A stretch of 64,000 nt of DNA from Hippopus hippopus. Lineage: Eukaryota > Mollusca > Bivalvia > Cardiida > Cardiidae. Location: positions 19,566,255 through 19,630,254 of the forward strand of contig OX328109.1 in the NCBI GenBank assembly GCA_946811185.2, read 5' to 3'. Position 1 is the first letter of the stretch; each line of letters starts with the position of its first letter. Both the position numbers and the translations under genes were made by a program. This document shows, piece by piece, positions 54,801 through 60,298 of the stretch. The notes below the pieces were generated by a model. The model did not search any database and was not told the DNA's origin. It saw nothing but the letters and a program-made list of their open reading frames with translations.

Positions 54801-57397
54801 CATTTTCTCCTTTTCCCCACAAAGTTTTCAAAAGATTTCTTCCACAGTGTTGTTAAAACTCTGGATCATTTGGTAAAGGGTTAAATGAATCATGTTTTAC
54901 TAATATGGAAACAAGAATATTGCTTTAAAGCTTATTATTATATGGCTTGCAACACGCGAAAAGGGGCATTTAGACATTTGCGTAAAGTGTTGTCTCAGAT
55001 CAGCCTGCGCAGGCTAATCCGAGGCAGCACTTTACAACTGCATTAGATTTTGTGCTACAGTAGAGTAGCACATAACAGAAAATTGCATAAAAACAGAAAG
55101 TGCCGTCTTGGATGAGCCTGCGCGGACTGTGCAGGCTGATCCGAGACGATATTTTACGCAAATGTCCGAACACCCCTTTTCGCGGGTTGCAGGCCATATT
55201 ACATTTGTCCTAGCTACCCCTCAGCCAGTAACCGTAGACCTGTAACTTTAACCCGTTACGAAACAAACCCAGGTTTTCACAACCCTAGATTTAAAGGCTA
55301 TTGAAAAAATTGGCAAAAAAGGAGAAAATACTGGTTACCAGTATTCTGCACATACCTCACAATGTTTTCTACCTTCTCAAAGTTCAATCCCCTCAACTGA
55401 AAAAGGGCACACTTGGTTTTTTTTTCTGTCTGCAAAATGCTTTTTAATATCAACCAGTCTAGAACTTCTCTTATGGTACAGGGTTTAATAAATTTAGCAA
55501 ACTGCTGCTAGTCCTTGGACTATATTTACACCACCTACTCTTGTTCAATTTCTTACTTCATACTCCAAGACTAGCCACCAGGTTAGCTGGCCGTGATGTT
55601 TGCATGTTAGTCCCGAGTCCTTGTTCACCAACCATTCTTAAAAACGCTTTTATACTAATTCTCCAGAATTTTCTAAATTTCAAAGTAACACAACTTTTAA
55701 TTGCCAAACCATTTGGTTGGTGAATAAGCACCCTGCTGGAATTGAGGATTAGAGCATTATTAACTGGGCTGTTTTTGAAGAAAACATCTAGGTAATGTCG
55801 TAGCCCTGGCAGCAGCGTTTACGTCGTCATGCAAAAACTTAAACATTTTATAATGTCTCTGTTATTACGGAAGATATTTGCTTCAAACTTGAAATAGCTG
55901 TTAATTATTAAAAGGGGAACCTACACAAGAAGGGCAGGTAACCAATTAAAGTTTTTTTGAAACAGTTATGCCCCTTTTTTGACTTGGAAGTTTCACTGAA
56001 TATCAAGCAACTGCAGTGTTGTCACCTGCATGCAGTGCTTTTGTTTAGAATTGTTCTTGAATGGTGCCCATGTTGTCATGTGCAAAGGATTGTAAGTGAT
56101 TTTGATGCAAATTTAACAATGCAAGAAAAGGTGACATAAGAATTAAATAAGTTCTTGCATTATCTTTTGCCCTAATCTTGCATAACCTGGTGCCAAAATG
56201 TTAAAAATGTACATGTATGTTAAAATTGAATGTGCATTTGTGTACCTAAAATGGTAAGCTACCCTTCCAATACAGTTGACTGTACCAAATGACAAAATTT
56301 TGAATTTGACCAAATTAAAAGCATTTGCAGACAACAAATAAAGTGTACCTCAGTTGATGATTTCTGTCTTTGATAGGGTAGATTACATAGTGGGAAAAGG
56401 AGAAAATGCTGGTTACCAGCATTTTCTCCTTTTCCCACAATGTTTTCAAAAGCCTTCTTTTTTAGGGTCGTTAAAAATCAGGATATGTTTTTAAAGAGTG
56501 CCTTATAACCACATGTTCATAAGTCCCCTCTTCCCCAAAAGTACTTCAACAAAAGCTGAGTAAACAGCCCTTGAAAGCCAAATTCTCTGCACAATCTTGT
56601 GTCAGTCACTTTGCTACCAAGAAAACTTTTTGACACAAAGCCTTAAATTTTGTCCACATGACCATGACTTCTGGACATCTTTAAGGTTAAGTATAGAGTA
56701 TCAGTTTTTGTTAAGAGTTTTAACAAAATTTTCTGAAAAAAAAGGTCTAGTTGCAAGTCTCTTTGATTTACATTGATGTTATAAATGACTTTCTAATATA
56801 AGGATAACCTTTGACAAATACAAGTATTTTGGTCCCTGTCGTATTTGAATTCTTGAAGTATTTCTGCACAAATTATTTCATAACTCTGCGAGCAATATCT
56901 ACATTATCATATACATAGATCTAGTAACATTTCCTTAAATTCTGACCAAAATAACTATAAGATTGCAATATTTAGGCTGTTTTTTCTAATTCATTAGCTG
57001 TTAATCAAATAAAAAAATCTTAGACATGTCCAAATTGAAAGCATTTGCAGAAAAGAAAAATAATTGCGGTGCAAATGATGCAGTTTTTGGTTGAAAGGGT
57101 AGAACACATTGTGGGAAAACGAGAAAATGCTGGTTACCAGCAAATTTTTCTTTTTCCAGGAATGTTTTCAAAACCGTTCTTTCTTCACTGTTGTTAATAC
57201 TTATGAGTGTGTTGTAAAGTGTAAATTCAGCACACAAAGGATCAATTAGCTGACAAACTGATTAATGTATTTTATTTGTTTTGTTTGCAGGTGGAACAGA
57301 CTACGTCATAGCAACAACAAAAATCATAAATGGCAAAGATCTACTGGAAAATCTCACAGCAAATATTGAACCAGTTAAAATTAACCCCTTTATGTAA
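31711..57397 (+). CDS. VPS33A: VPS33A, Sec1/Munc18-family subunit of HOPS/CORVET, complete, with two alternative last exons
   Basis: Exons 31711-31824, 35621-35686, 36292-36431, 37170-37254, 38302-38406, 39765-39881, 41051-41225, 42954-43144, 44165-44255, 47731-47885, 48884-48970, 50372-50503, 51918-52086 and 52793-52915 join in frame. Each is bounded by AG/GT. With last exon 57291-57397 the protein has 618 residues; with 53471-53598 it has 625. The human protein has 596. SM-family hallmarks are present: [14 protein letters not shown] near the N-terminus, [20 protein letters not shown] with DEIFGI mid-protein, [11 protein letters not shown], and [17 protein letters not shown] near the C-terminus. 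In the family VPS33A binds VPS16 and the SNARE bundle and promotes fusion at late endosomes, lysosomes and lysosome-related organelles. YGKGECAK and KAKIIT separate it from VPS33B. Introns are crowded with MITEs. Confidence 0.95.
32090..33870 (+). pseudogene. LINE (non-LTR retrotransposon) reverse transcriptase fragments
   Basis: In VPS33A intron 1. At 32100-32240 the frame reads [20 protein letters not shown] and ends LQKVIVNS, the RT block after the catalytic strand. At 33249-33430 it reads [20 protein letters not shown] then [15 protein letters not shown]. Near 33708-33800 [18 protein letters not shown] and a following FTNRLNCHW match the C-terminal end of such ORFs. The middle (32290-33240) is lost or unrecognisable, and stops and frameshifts abound. 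Confidence 0.75.
33471..33680 (+). repeat. 105-bp tandem duplication inside the LINE fragment
   Basis: The segment starting AAATTGTTCCGCTCAAAATC is repeated at 33576 with few differences; the period is 105 bp, a multiple of three. Confidence 0.8.
34038..34272 (+). mobile_element. TTAA hairpin MITE copy with internal insertion
   Basis: A arm from CACTTTACAATACAACCC; about 70 bp of unrelated A-rich sequence before the core; B arm truncated at TTGTGGTCTGAAAT. Confidence 0.6.
34273..35063. other. VPS33A intron 1, nothing recognised
   Basis: No exon or repeat family recognised. Confidence 0.45.
35064..35310 (+). mobile_element. Family 2 MITE copy
   Basis: Ends CCATGCTCTGTGAAAATGGG and CCCCTTTTGCCAGAGCATGG; complete. 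Confidence 0.78.
35621..35686 (+). CDS. VPS33A: VPS33A exon 2
   Basis: 22 codons after acceptor cttttcag, donor gtaacg. Encodes [20 protein letters not shown] and LK, nearly invariant in the family. Confidence 0.95.
35687..36291. other. VPS33A intron 2, nothing recognised
   Basis: No repeat family seen. Confidence 0.45.
36292..36431 (+). CDS. VPS33A: VPS33A exon 3
   Basis: 140 nt, acceptor ataccatag, donor gtaagt. Encodes [18 protein letters not shown] and then [20 protein letters not shown]. The latter matches the NIIFFVRPRLELMDIIAE block. Two bases pass to exon 4. Confidence 0.94.
36580..36833 (-). mobile_element. Family 2 MITE copy
   Basis: Ends GCCATACTCTGGCAAAAGGG and TTTTCACAGAGCATGGC; complete, in VPS33A intron 3. 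Confidence 0.78.
37170..37254 (+). CDS. VPS33A: VPS33A exon 4
   Basis: 85 nt, acceptor tttctag, donor gtttgt. Encodes (K)[19 protein letters not shown] and [10 protein letters not shown] hairpin MITE starts 41 nt beyond the donor. Confidence 0.94.
37296..37525 (-). mobile_element. TTAA hairpin MITE copy
   Basis: TTAA at both ends, 230 bp. It begins 41 nt after the exon 4 donor. Confidence 0.83.
37528..37735 (-). mobile_element. TTAA hairpin MITE copy, right end lost
   Basis: CTTAACCAGACAACAAAATT; core diverged (GAATTAAATGCTAGTTAC); passes into a family 2 scrap. Confidence 0.65.
37741..37827 (+). mobile_element. Family 2 MITE, right third only
   Basis: GGTTTTATGGATCCAAAATT through CCCTTTTCCCGGAGCACTG. 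Confidence 0.6.
37863..38091 (+). mobile_element. TTAA hairpin MITE copy
   Basis: TTAA at both ends (37863, 38088), 229 bp, strong core. Confidence 0.85.
38118..38244 (+). mobile_element. TTAA hairpin MITE, ends missing
   Basis: Core with GAAAATGCTGGTTACCAG; a short A arm; B arm to TTTGAGCCACAATGAATTT. It ends 57 nt before exon 5. Confidence 0.6.
38302..38406 (+). CDS. VPS33A: VPS33A exon 5
   Basis: 35 codons, acceptor gtaacag, donor gtatgt. Encodes [20 protein letters not shown] and [16 protein letters not shown] hairpin MITE starts 36 nt beyond the donor. Confidence 0.93.
38443..38664 (+). mobile_element. TTAA hairpin MITE copy
   Basis: TTAA at left, ends TATGGTAAAGGGTTAC. It begins 36 nt after the exon 5 donor. 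Confidence 0.78.
38685..38915 (+). mobile_element. tRNA-derived SINE
   Basis: B box GGTTTGATCCCCAC, body GCCTGGAAACACATGAATA, CA-rich tail CCATTCAAACAAAAATAACC. Confidence 0.62.
38979..39211 (-). mobile_element. TTAA hairpin MITE copy
   Basis: TTAACTCTTCACCAAACAAC at left; core good; right end TGTGTTAAAGGGTAAGGGTT then AA. Confidence 0.78.
39212..39764. other. VPS33A intron 5, nothing recognised
   Basis: No repeat family seen. Confidence 0.45.
39765..39881 (+). CDS. VPS33A: VPS33A exon 6
   Basis: 39 codons, acceptor ttatacag, donor gtaagc. Encodes [20 protein letters not shown] and [24 protein letters not shown] starts 40 nt beyond the donor. Confidence 0.95.
39922..40148. mobile_element. 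TTAA hairpin MITE, fully symmetric B-B form
   Basis: Both arms are B-type: TTAACCATTTACCAAACGAC with GCATTTGCATACAACAAATT at left, and the inverse with TTTGTCGTCTGCAAATG at right. The usual core is reduced to AAATCATGTTTTCTACC. TTAA at both ends. It begins 40 nt after the exon 6 donor. Confidence 0.75.
40218..40282. mobile_element. Hairpin core, CAATTGCTTG subtype
   Basis: ATTGGAAAAGGAGCAATTAC and TTGCTCCATTTACCACAATG; no arms. Confidence 0.5.
40440..40572 (+). mobile_element. SINE 3' fragment
   Basis: GGAAAGCAGCCACTTGCTTG and ATATAACTGAAAAACTGTTG, the SINE tail block. Confidence 0.5.
40573..41013 (+). mobile_element. TTAA hairpin MITE copy, host of a nested copy
   Basis: Outer TTAA at 40573 and 41010. 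It is interrupted at the TTAA of its B arm (CCACA|TTAA|ATTTGTCATC) by the copy 40720-40947. It ends 37 nt before exon 7. Confidence 0.83.
40720..40947 (+). mobile_element. TTAA hairpin MITE copy nested in another copy
   Basis: Full length, 228 bp, TTAA at both ends. The flanking host sequence joins perfectly around a single TTAA when the copy is removed. Confidence 0.87.
41051..41225 (+). CDS. VPS33A: VPS33A exon 7
   Basis: 175 nt, acceptor aattacag. The donor is placed at gtagta (41226) because the leftover base A joins CT of exon 8 to give [12 protein letters not shown], as in orthologues. Encodes the core SM motif [20 protein letters not shown] and [16 protein letters not shown] starts 25 nt beyond the donor. 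Confidence 0.94.
41251..41463 (+). mobile_element. TTAA hairpin MITE copy
   Basis: TTAACCAGTTACTAAACAAT at left. Begins 25 nt after the exon 7 donor. Right end truncated where the next copy begins. Confidence 0.7.
41464..41676 (-). mobile_element. TTAA hairpin MITE copy
   Basis: TCAAACAACAAGATTTTAGA at left; core good; right end decayed (TGTGTAATTTAGGGCTTA). Confidence 0.68.
41677..42326. other. VPS33A intron 7, mostly unrecognised
   Basis: The segment around 42060-42110 (GAATTTTCTAAATTTGAAAG) recurs at about 55668-55710, suggesting another old repeat. Confidence 0.4.
42327..42913. mobile_element. ATACCTCCCACC element with 145-bp internal repeats
   Basis: Ends TTATACCTCCCACC and GGTGGGGGGTATT are inverted. 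Three units of about 145 bp begin GACCTAGGNCCCTG at 42439, 42583 and 42729. A TCTGTCAGTCTGTCTGTC run sits at the left. A tract of about 30 T (42783-42812) interrupts the third unit. It ends 40 bp before exon 8. Confidence 0.7.
42954..43144 (+). CDS. VPS33A: VPS33A exon 8
   Basis: 191 nt, acceptor ctatacag, donor gtatgt. Encodes [18 protein letters not shown], a variable loop, then [20 protein letters not shown] and [12 protein letters not shown]. Confidence 0.94.
43374..43601 (+). mobile_element. TTAA hairpin MITE copy
   Basis: TTAA at both ends, 228 bp, good core. Confidence 0.85.
43602..44164. other. VPS33A intron 8, nothing recognised
   Basis: No repeat family seen. Confidence 0.45.
44165..44255 (+). 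CDS. VPS33A: VPS33A exon 9
   Basis: 91 nt, acceptor gttttcag, donor gtaagt. Encodes [20 protein letters not shown] and [10 protein letters not shown] plus one base. Confidence 0.95.
44272..45914. mobile_element. TTTTTAGCTCACC element with two internal tandem arrays
   Basis: Left end TTTTTAGCTCACCTTAGCAC with CCGTCCGTCCGTCGTCCG; right end ACTCAGGTGAGCGATATAGG then ACCATCATGGTCCTC. Array one has four ~165-bp units (each with CTAGCATCTACAAT, at about 44367, 44532, 44696 and 44857). Array two (45000-45700) has ~155-bp units marked by TGCTTGTCCGGAA. Non-coding. Confidence 0.72.
45915..47022. mobile_element. TTTTTAGCTCACCTGAGC element with ~145-bp tandem units
   Basis: Ends TTTAGCTCACCTGAGCACGA and ACTCAGGTGAGCGACTTTAG then GGCCATCATGGCCCTC. 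Seven units of about 145 bp repeat CTAGAGGCCACATTTTCAGT and AAACTAGGTCACTAGGTCAA. Head-to-tail with the preceding element. It lies in VPS33A intron 9. Confidence 0.78.
47023..47730. other. VPS33A intron 9, nothing recognised
   Basis: An acceptor-like TTGTTTCAG at about 47300 is not followed by VPS33A-like coding sequence. Confidence 0.4.
47731..47885 (+). CDS. VPS33A: VPS33A exon 10
   Basis: 155 nt, acceptor taaatacag, donor gtacac. Encodes (H)[18 protein letters not shown] through [20 protein letters not shown] to PISK. A MITE begins 16 nt beyond the donor. Confidence 0.93.
47902..48134 (+). mobile_element. TTAA hairpin MITE copy, diverged
   Basis: TTCTTTACCAGACAGTGACA at left, 16 nt after the exon 10 donor; core weak; ends TTGATTAAGAGTTTA. 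Confidence 0.6.
48135..48883. other. VPS33A intron 10, nothing recognised
   Basis: No repeat family seen. Confidence 0.4.
48884..48970 (+). CDS. VPS33A: VPS33A exon 11
   Basis: 29 codons, acceptor gtttttcag, donor gtaaat. Encodes [20 protein letters not shown] and DFYKREITQ. Confidence 0.95.
49203..49515 (+). mobile_element. tRNA-derived SINE, best-preserved long form
   Basis: Head CCCCTGTATCTTAGTCGGTA, B box GGGTTCGATCCCTGG, body AAAGCAGCCAGTGGCTTGG, 3' block ATAACTGAAATAATGTTG and tail CACCATACAATCAACC. Confidence 0.78.
49563..49787 (+). mobile_element. SINE, degraded head
   Basis: GACAGGATTCATTCCTGCCT and GCATGGATAAGTGCACTG match the SINE body; the next MITE starts directly after. Confidence 0.62.
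49788..50020 (+). mobile_element. TTAA hairpin MITE copy
   Basis: GTAAACCCTTCACCACACAA at left; core shortened (GCTGGTACCAGC); ends TGTGGTAAAGTGTTAA. Confidence 0.75.
50021..50371. other. VPS33A intron 11, nothing clear
   Basis: A weak CAATTGCTTG-type hairpin scrap lies at about 50127-50178. Confidence 0.4.
50372..50503 (+). CDS. VPS33A: VPS33A exon 12
   Basis: 44 codons, acceptor aatttcag, donor gtaagt. Encodes [20 protein letters not shown] and [20 protein letters not shown], then VNET. Confidence 0.94.
50598..50756 (-). mobile_element. TTAA hairpin MITE, right part lost
   Basis: TTGAACTCTTTACTGCATGA at left; core broken; abuts the next copy. Confidence 0.6.
50757..50991 (+). mobile_element. 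TTAA hairpin MITE copy
   Basis: TTTAATGCTTTATCAAACAA at left; strong core; ends TTTGGGAAAGGGTTAA. Confidence 0.75.
51000..51203. mobile_element. AGATCAAGATCAGACTGC-family, longest copy
   Basis: Palindrome ACAGTGTAGATCAAGATCAG, ACTGCACAGAACATGCAGTC, TGATCTTGGATCTACACTGT, flanked by AACCCTTAGGCTGC and CAGTATAAGGGTTAA. The outer TTAA/AACCCTT sequences may be its termini. Confidence 0.62.
51204..51682. other. VPS33A intron 12, nothing recognised
   Basis: No repeat family or exon seen. Confidence 0.45.
51683..51875 (-). mobile_element. TTAA hairpin MITE, left core arm lost
   Basis: TTGACTCTCTACCAAACGAC at left; ends TATGGTAAAGGGTTAA. 42 nt lie between it and exon 13. Confidence 0.7.
51918..52086 (+). 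CDS. VPS33A: VPS33A exon 13
   Basis: 169 nt, acceptor ccttacag, donor gtaagt. Encodes [20 protein letters not shown] and [20 protein letters not shown]. MITEs sit on both sides: one ends 43 nt upstream, and another starts at the sixth base of the downstream intron. Confidence 0.95.
52092..52314 (+). mobile_element. TTAA hairpin MITE at the exon 13 splice donor
   Basis: Its left TTAA starts at intron position 6 (GTAAG|TTAACCC). Core excellent; ends ATATGATAAAGAGCTTA. Confidence 0.82.
52342..52545 (-). mobile_element. TTAA hairpin MITE copy
   Basis: CGTTACCAGATGCCAAAATG at left; B arm shortened; ends TTTTGTAAAAGGTTAA. Confidence 0.7.
52600..52731 (-). mobile_element. TTAA hairpin MITE, strongly diverged
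   Basis: Weak core (AACAATTTCTCCTTTTG) and end GCAGGAAAGTGTTAA. Confidence 0.4.
52793..52915 (+). CDS. VPS33A: VPS33A exon 14
   Basis: 123 nt, acceptor atatttcag, donor gtaata. Encodes [20 protein letters not shown] and [20 protein letters not shown], then D. It ends with one base (G) that both alternative last exons complete to a glycine codon. Confidence 0.93.
53078..53293 (-). mobile_element. TTAA hairpin MITE copy
   Basis: TTACTCTTGACCAAATGGCA at left; good core; ends TCTGGTAAAGTATAA. Confidence 0.72.
53307..53340. repeat. ATTC microsatellite
   Basis: About eight TCAT units with one interruption. Confidence 0.9.
53471..53598 (+). CDS. VPS33A: VPS33A alternative last exon 15a
   Basis: 128 nt after acceptor tctcaatacag, in the phase required by exon 14. 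Encodes (G)[20 protein letters not shown], then [20 protein letters not shown] and H before TAG. It is homologous to the normal VPS33A end (human TEYVIATTKLMNG). The IATTK block shared with exon 15b uses different synonymous codons, so both copies look selected rather than recent. Its product would carry a longer hydrophilic tail. I saw no clear AATAAA close by. Confidence 0.72.
53812..54033 (+). mobile_element. TTAA hairpin MITE copy
   Basis: TTAACTCTTTACCACACAAT at left; right core arm shortened; ends TTTGGTAAAGAGTCAA. Confidence 0.75.
54138..54365 (+). mobile_element. Family 2 MITE copy
   Basis: Left end GTGCTCGCTGAAAAAGGGGC; right end CCCTTTTGCCAGAGCATGGC. The inner palindrome has mostly been deleted. 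Confidence 0.7.
54665..54884 (-). mobile_element. TTAA hairpin MITE copy
   Basis: Left end decayed. A small direct duplication (AATATGGAAAAAAACATTG) lies before a perfect core. Ends TTTGGTAAAGGGTTAA. Confidence 0.75.
54942..55197. mobile_element. ATGGCYTGCAAC palindromic MITE (fourth family)
   Basis: Ends ATGGCTTGCAACACGCGAAA and TTTCGCGGGTTGCAGGCCAT are inverted over about 30 bp. Inner blocks GATCAGCCTGCGCAGGC and GAGCCTGCGCGGACTGTGCA echo family 2. 256 bp; single copy here. Confidence 0.75.
55248..55488 (+). mobile_element. TTAA hairpin MITE copy
   Basis: TTAACCCGTTACGAAACAAA at left; core centre ATACTGGTTACCAGTAT shows the same change on both arms; ends TATGGTACAGGGTTTAA. Confidence 0.72.
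55489..56275. other. VPS33A intron 14, mostly unrecognised
   Basis: The segment near 55668 is shared with the region near 42060. Confidence 0.4.
56276..56499 (-). mobile_element. TTAA hairpin MITE copy
   Basis: TTGACTGTACCAAATGACAA at left; perfect core; right end GTTTTTAAAGAGTGCC. Confidence 0.75.
56500..56999. other. VPS33A intron 14, nothing recognised
   Basis: No repeat family seen. Confidence 0.45.
57000..57223 (-). mobile_element. TTAA hairpin MITE copy
   Basis: TGTTAATCAAATAAAAAAAT at left; fair core; right end GTGTTGTAAAGTGTAAA. It ends 67 nt before exon 15b. Confidence 0.7.
57291..57397 (+). CDS. VPS33A: VPS33A alternative last exon 15b (the more orthodox end)
   Basis: 107 nt after acceptor gtttgcag. 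Encodes (G)[20 protein letters not shown], then [14 protein letters not shown] before [13 protein letters not shown] is closer to the vertebrate GTEYVIATTK than exon 15a is, so this is probably the ancestral terminus. A hairpin MITE lies in the likely 3' UTR, 56 nt after the stop. An AATAAA occurs at 57935. Confidence 0.85.
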
Positions 57398-57453
57398 CAA
57401 GACAGTGATATTTAGATAATGTTTCACATTGGGATAATTCAAATATGTATCAG

Positions 57454-57679
57454 TTAACTCTTTAACACACAACAAAAATGTGGACTTGTCCAAATGGAAA
57501 GCATTTGCAGACGACATTTTAAGCATAGCTCAAGTGATGGAGTTTGTCTCTGATAGGGTAGAAAACATTCTGGGAAAAGGAGAATATGCTGGTTACCAGC
57601 ATTTTCTCCTTTTCCCACAATGTTTTCAGTGGCCATCTTCAGGGTCGTTAAAACTCAGGATTGTGTAGGAAAAAGTTAA
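57454..57679 (-). mobile_element. TTAA hairpin MITE copy in the VPS33A 3' region
   Basis: TTAA at both ends (57454, 57676). It begins 56 nt after the exon 15b stop, so it is probably transcribed in the 3' UTR. Confidence 0.82.
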
Positions 57680-57893
57680 TGAAAGATATTGGCAGCCAGT
57701 TTCATGATGCCTTTGAAAAATAGTAAGGTAAGCTGTGAATGCACCATCCTTGGAACCCAGGTTTGAAGCATTACGTTACTCTCAATCGAAACTGGGTCAC
57801 CGAGGATGTGAATGCACATGCATGCAGGCAACTGGAACTACTGCTGTACTATTTTCCAAGATAAACAGTCATTCATGGATGTAAGAGATCCTC

Positions 57894-58012
57894 TTAACTT
57901 TTTACCAGATGACAAAATTTTAGACATATGTCATAATAAAAATTGGGCAAATGAAAGGGTTTGTCTTTGAAAGGCTAGAAAACATTGTTCGGAACGGAGA
58001 TGATGCTTGATC
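57894..58012 (-). mobile_element. TTAA hairpin MITE, B arm only
   Basis: TTAACTTTTTACCAGATGAC through GCTAGAAAACATTG; the rest is lost. Confidence 0.55.
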
Positions 58013-58063
58013 TTTTACATTTTAGAAAAGCAACCTAAGCTAAGCTCTCAAGGTGTGTAAACT

Positions 58064-58290
58064 TTAACTCTTTACCACACAAAGAAGTTTTAGACTCATC
58101 CAAATTGAGAGTATTTACATAATGACATATTGAATGTGGCTCAAATGGAGAAAATTGTTATGAAAGGGAGGAAACATTGTGGAAAAAGGAGAAAATGCTG
58201 GTTACCAGCAATGTCTTCTTTTCCCACAATGTTTTCATACACTGTCTTCTCCAGGGCATTAAAACTCATGACTGTCTGGTAAATGGTTAA
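58064..58290 (-). mobile_element. TTAA hairpin MITE copy
   Basis: TTAA at both ends, 227 bp; good core. Confidence 0.82.
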
Positions 58291-58449
58291 CTTTACACAA
58301 ACATGTGCTTCAAAGACATTACAGATGTAACATGTGCAAACTTTTAGAGATATGGAGCATGTGTACTTGATTGTCACAAAACCTTTTCATTTGCTCCATA
58401 AATACTATAGTGGCATCTAATGGCGTTCACATTAACCGTTCTACCTTAT

Positions 58450-58550
58450 TTTACTACACAGAATAGATCAAGATCAGACTACCTCTTATGGGCCATGTAG
58501 ATCAAGATTAGAAAGTGCAGATCTTTGATCTATACTGTCCAATATTTCAT
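58450..58550. mobile_element. AGATCAAGATCAGACTGC-family copy
   Basis: AGATCAAGATCAGACTACC, AGATCAAGATTAGAAAGTGC and GATCTTTGATCTATACTGTC. Confidence 0.5.
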
Positions 58551-58804
58551 CAAATATTGTGACAAAAGCACAAAACTACATTGGAATTTTTATGGTGGGG
58601 CCTGTTTTCCCGGTTAAGAAAAACCTGTTTAATTTATATAGCATGTCAAGGGAAAACCTTTTAATGTATACTGATTTATCATTGTGTAATGTTTTGCAAT
58701 TACATGAAATCAGGTTTTGCCTATTACCATATTTGACAAATACTTTTTACTGTAGACAGCATTTGAAAATACTGTGAGGAAAGCATCATCAGTTACTGCT
58801 TCTT

Positions 58805-59030
58805 ATTCTTTACCACACAACAAAATTTTAGACTTTTCCAAATTGAAAGTATTTGCAGGCAACATTATAAAATGTGAAGATTTGAAATTTGTTTTGGGAA
58901 GGGTTTTGAAAACATTGTGGGAAAAAAGAGAAAATGCTGGTTACCAGCATTTTCTCCTTTTCCCGTAATATTTTCAAAAGACTTTTTTCCCGGGGTGGTT
59001 AAAAGTCTAGATTGTGTGGTAAAAGGTTAA
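58805..59030 (-). mobile_element. TTAA hairpin MITE copy
   Basis: TTCTTTACCACACAACAAAA near the left end; perfect core; ends TGTGGTAAAAGGTTAA. Confidence 0.8.
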
Positions 59031-59104
59031 GAGCAATTTTGCTGTGAATTTGGTAGCTATAACTTAGCTCATGAAGTAATTGGTGCATTTATATGTGTAA
59101 CACT

Positions 59105-59205
59105 TGCATGTTACGCTTGGATTTAATTGCGTATGCAGACAGTGTAGATCAAGATCAGGTTGAACAAAACTAGCAGTCTGATCTTTGATCTACACTTTCA
59201 GCTTC
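59105..59205. mobile_element. AGATCAAGATCAGACTGC-family copy
   Basis: ACAGTGTAGATCAAGATCAG and GCAGTCTGATCTTTGATCTA, then CACTTTC. Confidence 0.55.
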
Positions 59206-59293
59206 TAAGGTATTTTGACAAAACTATCTTTAAATTGCAAAACTCGCACATTCGCTTAGAATGTACTTTTCCTTTTTTTTACATTGTAAGAGT

Positions 59294-59516
59294 CAACCCT
59301 TTGTCACAAAACAGAATTTTGACTTGCCCAATTTGAAAGGACATGTTGATGACAAATCAAACGTGGTTCAAGTGATGGTTTTGTCAAGGAAAGGGTAGAA
59401 AACATGATGGGAAAAGAAGAAAATGCTGGTTATCAGCATTTTCTTCTTTTCCCATCATGTTTTCAGATGCATTTTCTTCAGTTTGTTAAACACAGGATTG
59501 TTTTGTAAAGGGTGAA
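59294..59516 (-). mobile_element. TTAA hairpin MITE copy with covarying perfect core
   Basis: The core 59401-59461 has two perfectly complementary 28-bp arms. Both differ from the family consensus at the same three positions (ACATGATGGG, GAAGAAAA). Ends TTTTGTAAAGGGTGAA. Confidence 0.8.
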
Positions 59517-59673
59517 GAACAGTAACTTGTTACAAGGTGTTATAAAACAACTGATATAAGTTCATTTCAAGGACTTATTGTTTAATTATGTGCAATGAAA
59601 CAGATGGGTGCCGTTTATGTATTTAATACATGAAAGATACTTAATTCTGTGTTAAAGCTTTAAATATAAATGG

Positions 59674-59923
59674 GCCATGCTGTGGCAAAAGGGGGCTTAA
59701 TGCATCATGATGCATTATACCAAGCAAGTCATCACATAATTAGGGATCCATAAGATCTATTTTGTCTAACGACTAAATCTGTAGGGAAAATGGTTCTATA
59801 ACATGCAGAAAATTGACCAATAGCAAAAAGTTTCGACTCATGTCAGCCTGCGCAGTCTGTGCAGGCTGATATTGGTTGATACATTTTGCAGATGCATGAA
59901 GGCACCTTTTCACAGAGCATGGC
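59674..59923 (-). mobile_element. Family 2 MITE copy
   Basis: Ends GCCATGCTGTGGCAAAAGGG and TTTTCACAGAGCATGGC; complete. Confidence 0.78.
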
Positions 59924-60057
59924 TGAAATTGTATTACCACTTGTTTTACGTTCTTTATTCCTTTGAAGTCCTTTTGAATGTCATTCCATTTTGGTACACA
60001 CATTACTTTTTATTGAAAATGCTGAGTTGTTTCTCAGTCTGTAACATACAAGACTAG

Positions 60058-60290
60058 AAAGCATGGGTTTGCTATTTCCAGTCTCCAGCTCGGCTAACTT
60101 TTTCCAAAGATATGATTATAGTTATTGCAACAGGATTCATTCTCTTCTTATCCCTGATAATTATTTTGACAATAGTTATGTGGGAAAGCAGGTTGTGGGT
60201 TTGGAAGAATACTGTGAGAAGTACTGGTCAAAGAAAATGCAGGAAAGCAGGGATAGGTGCATTGGCATTGGAGATAAAACTGAAATACAT
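60058..60290 (+). mobile_element. SINE, partial
   Basis: GTTATTGCAACAGGATTCAT, GAAAGCAGGTTGTGG and ATAGGTGCATTGGCATTG match the SINE body. Confidence 0.6.
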
Positions 60291-60298
60291 AATTATGA

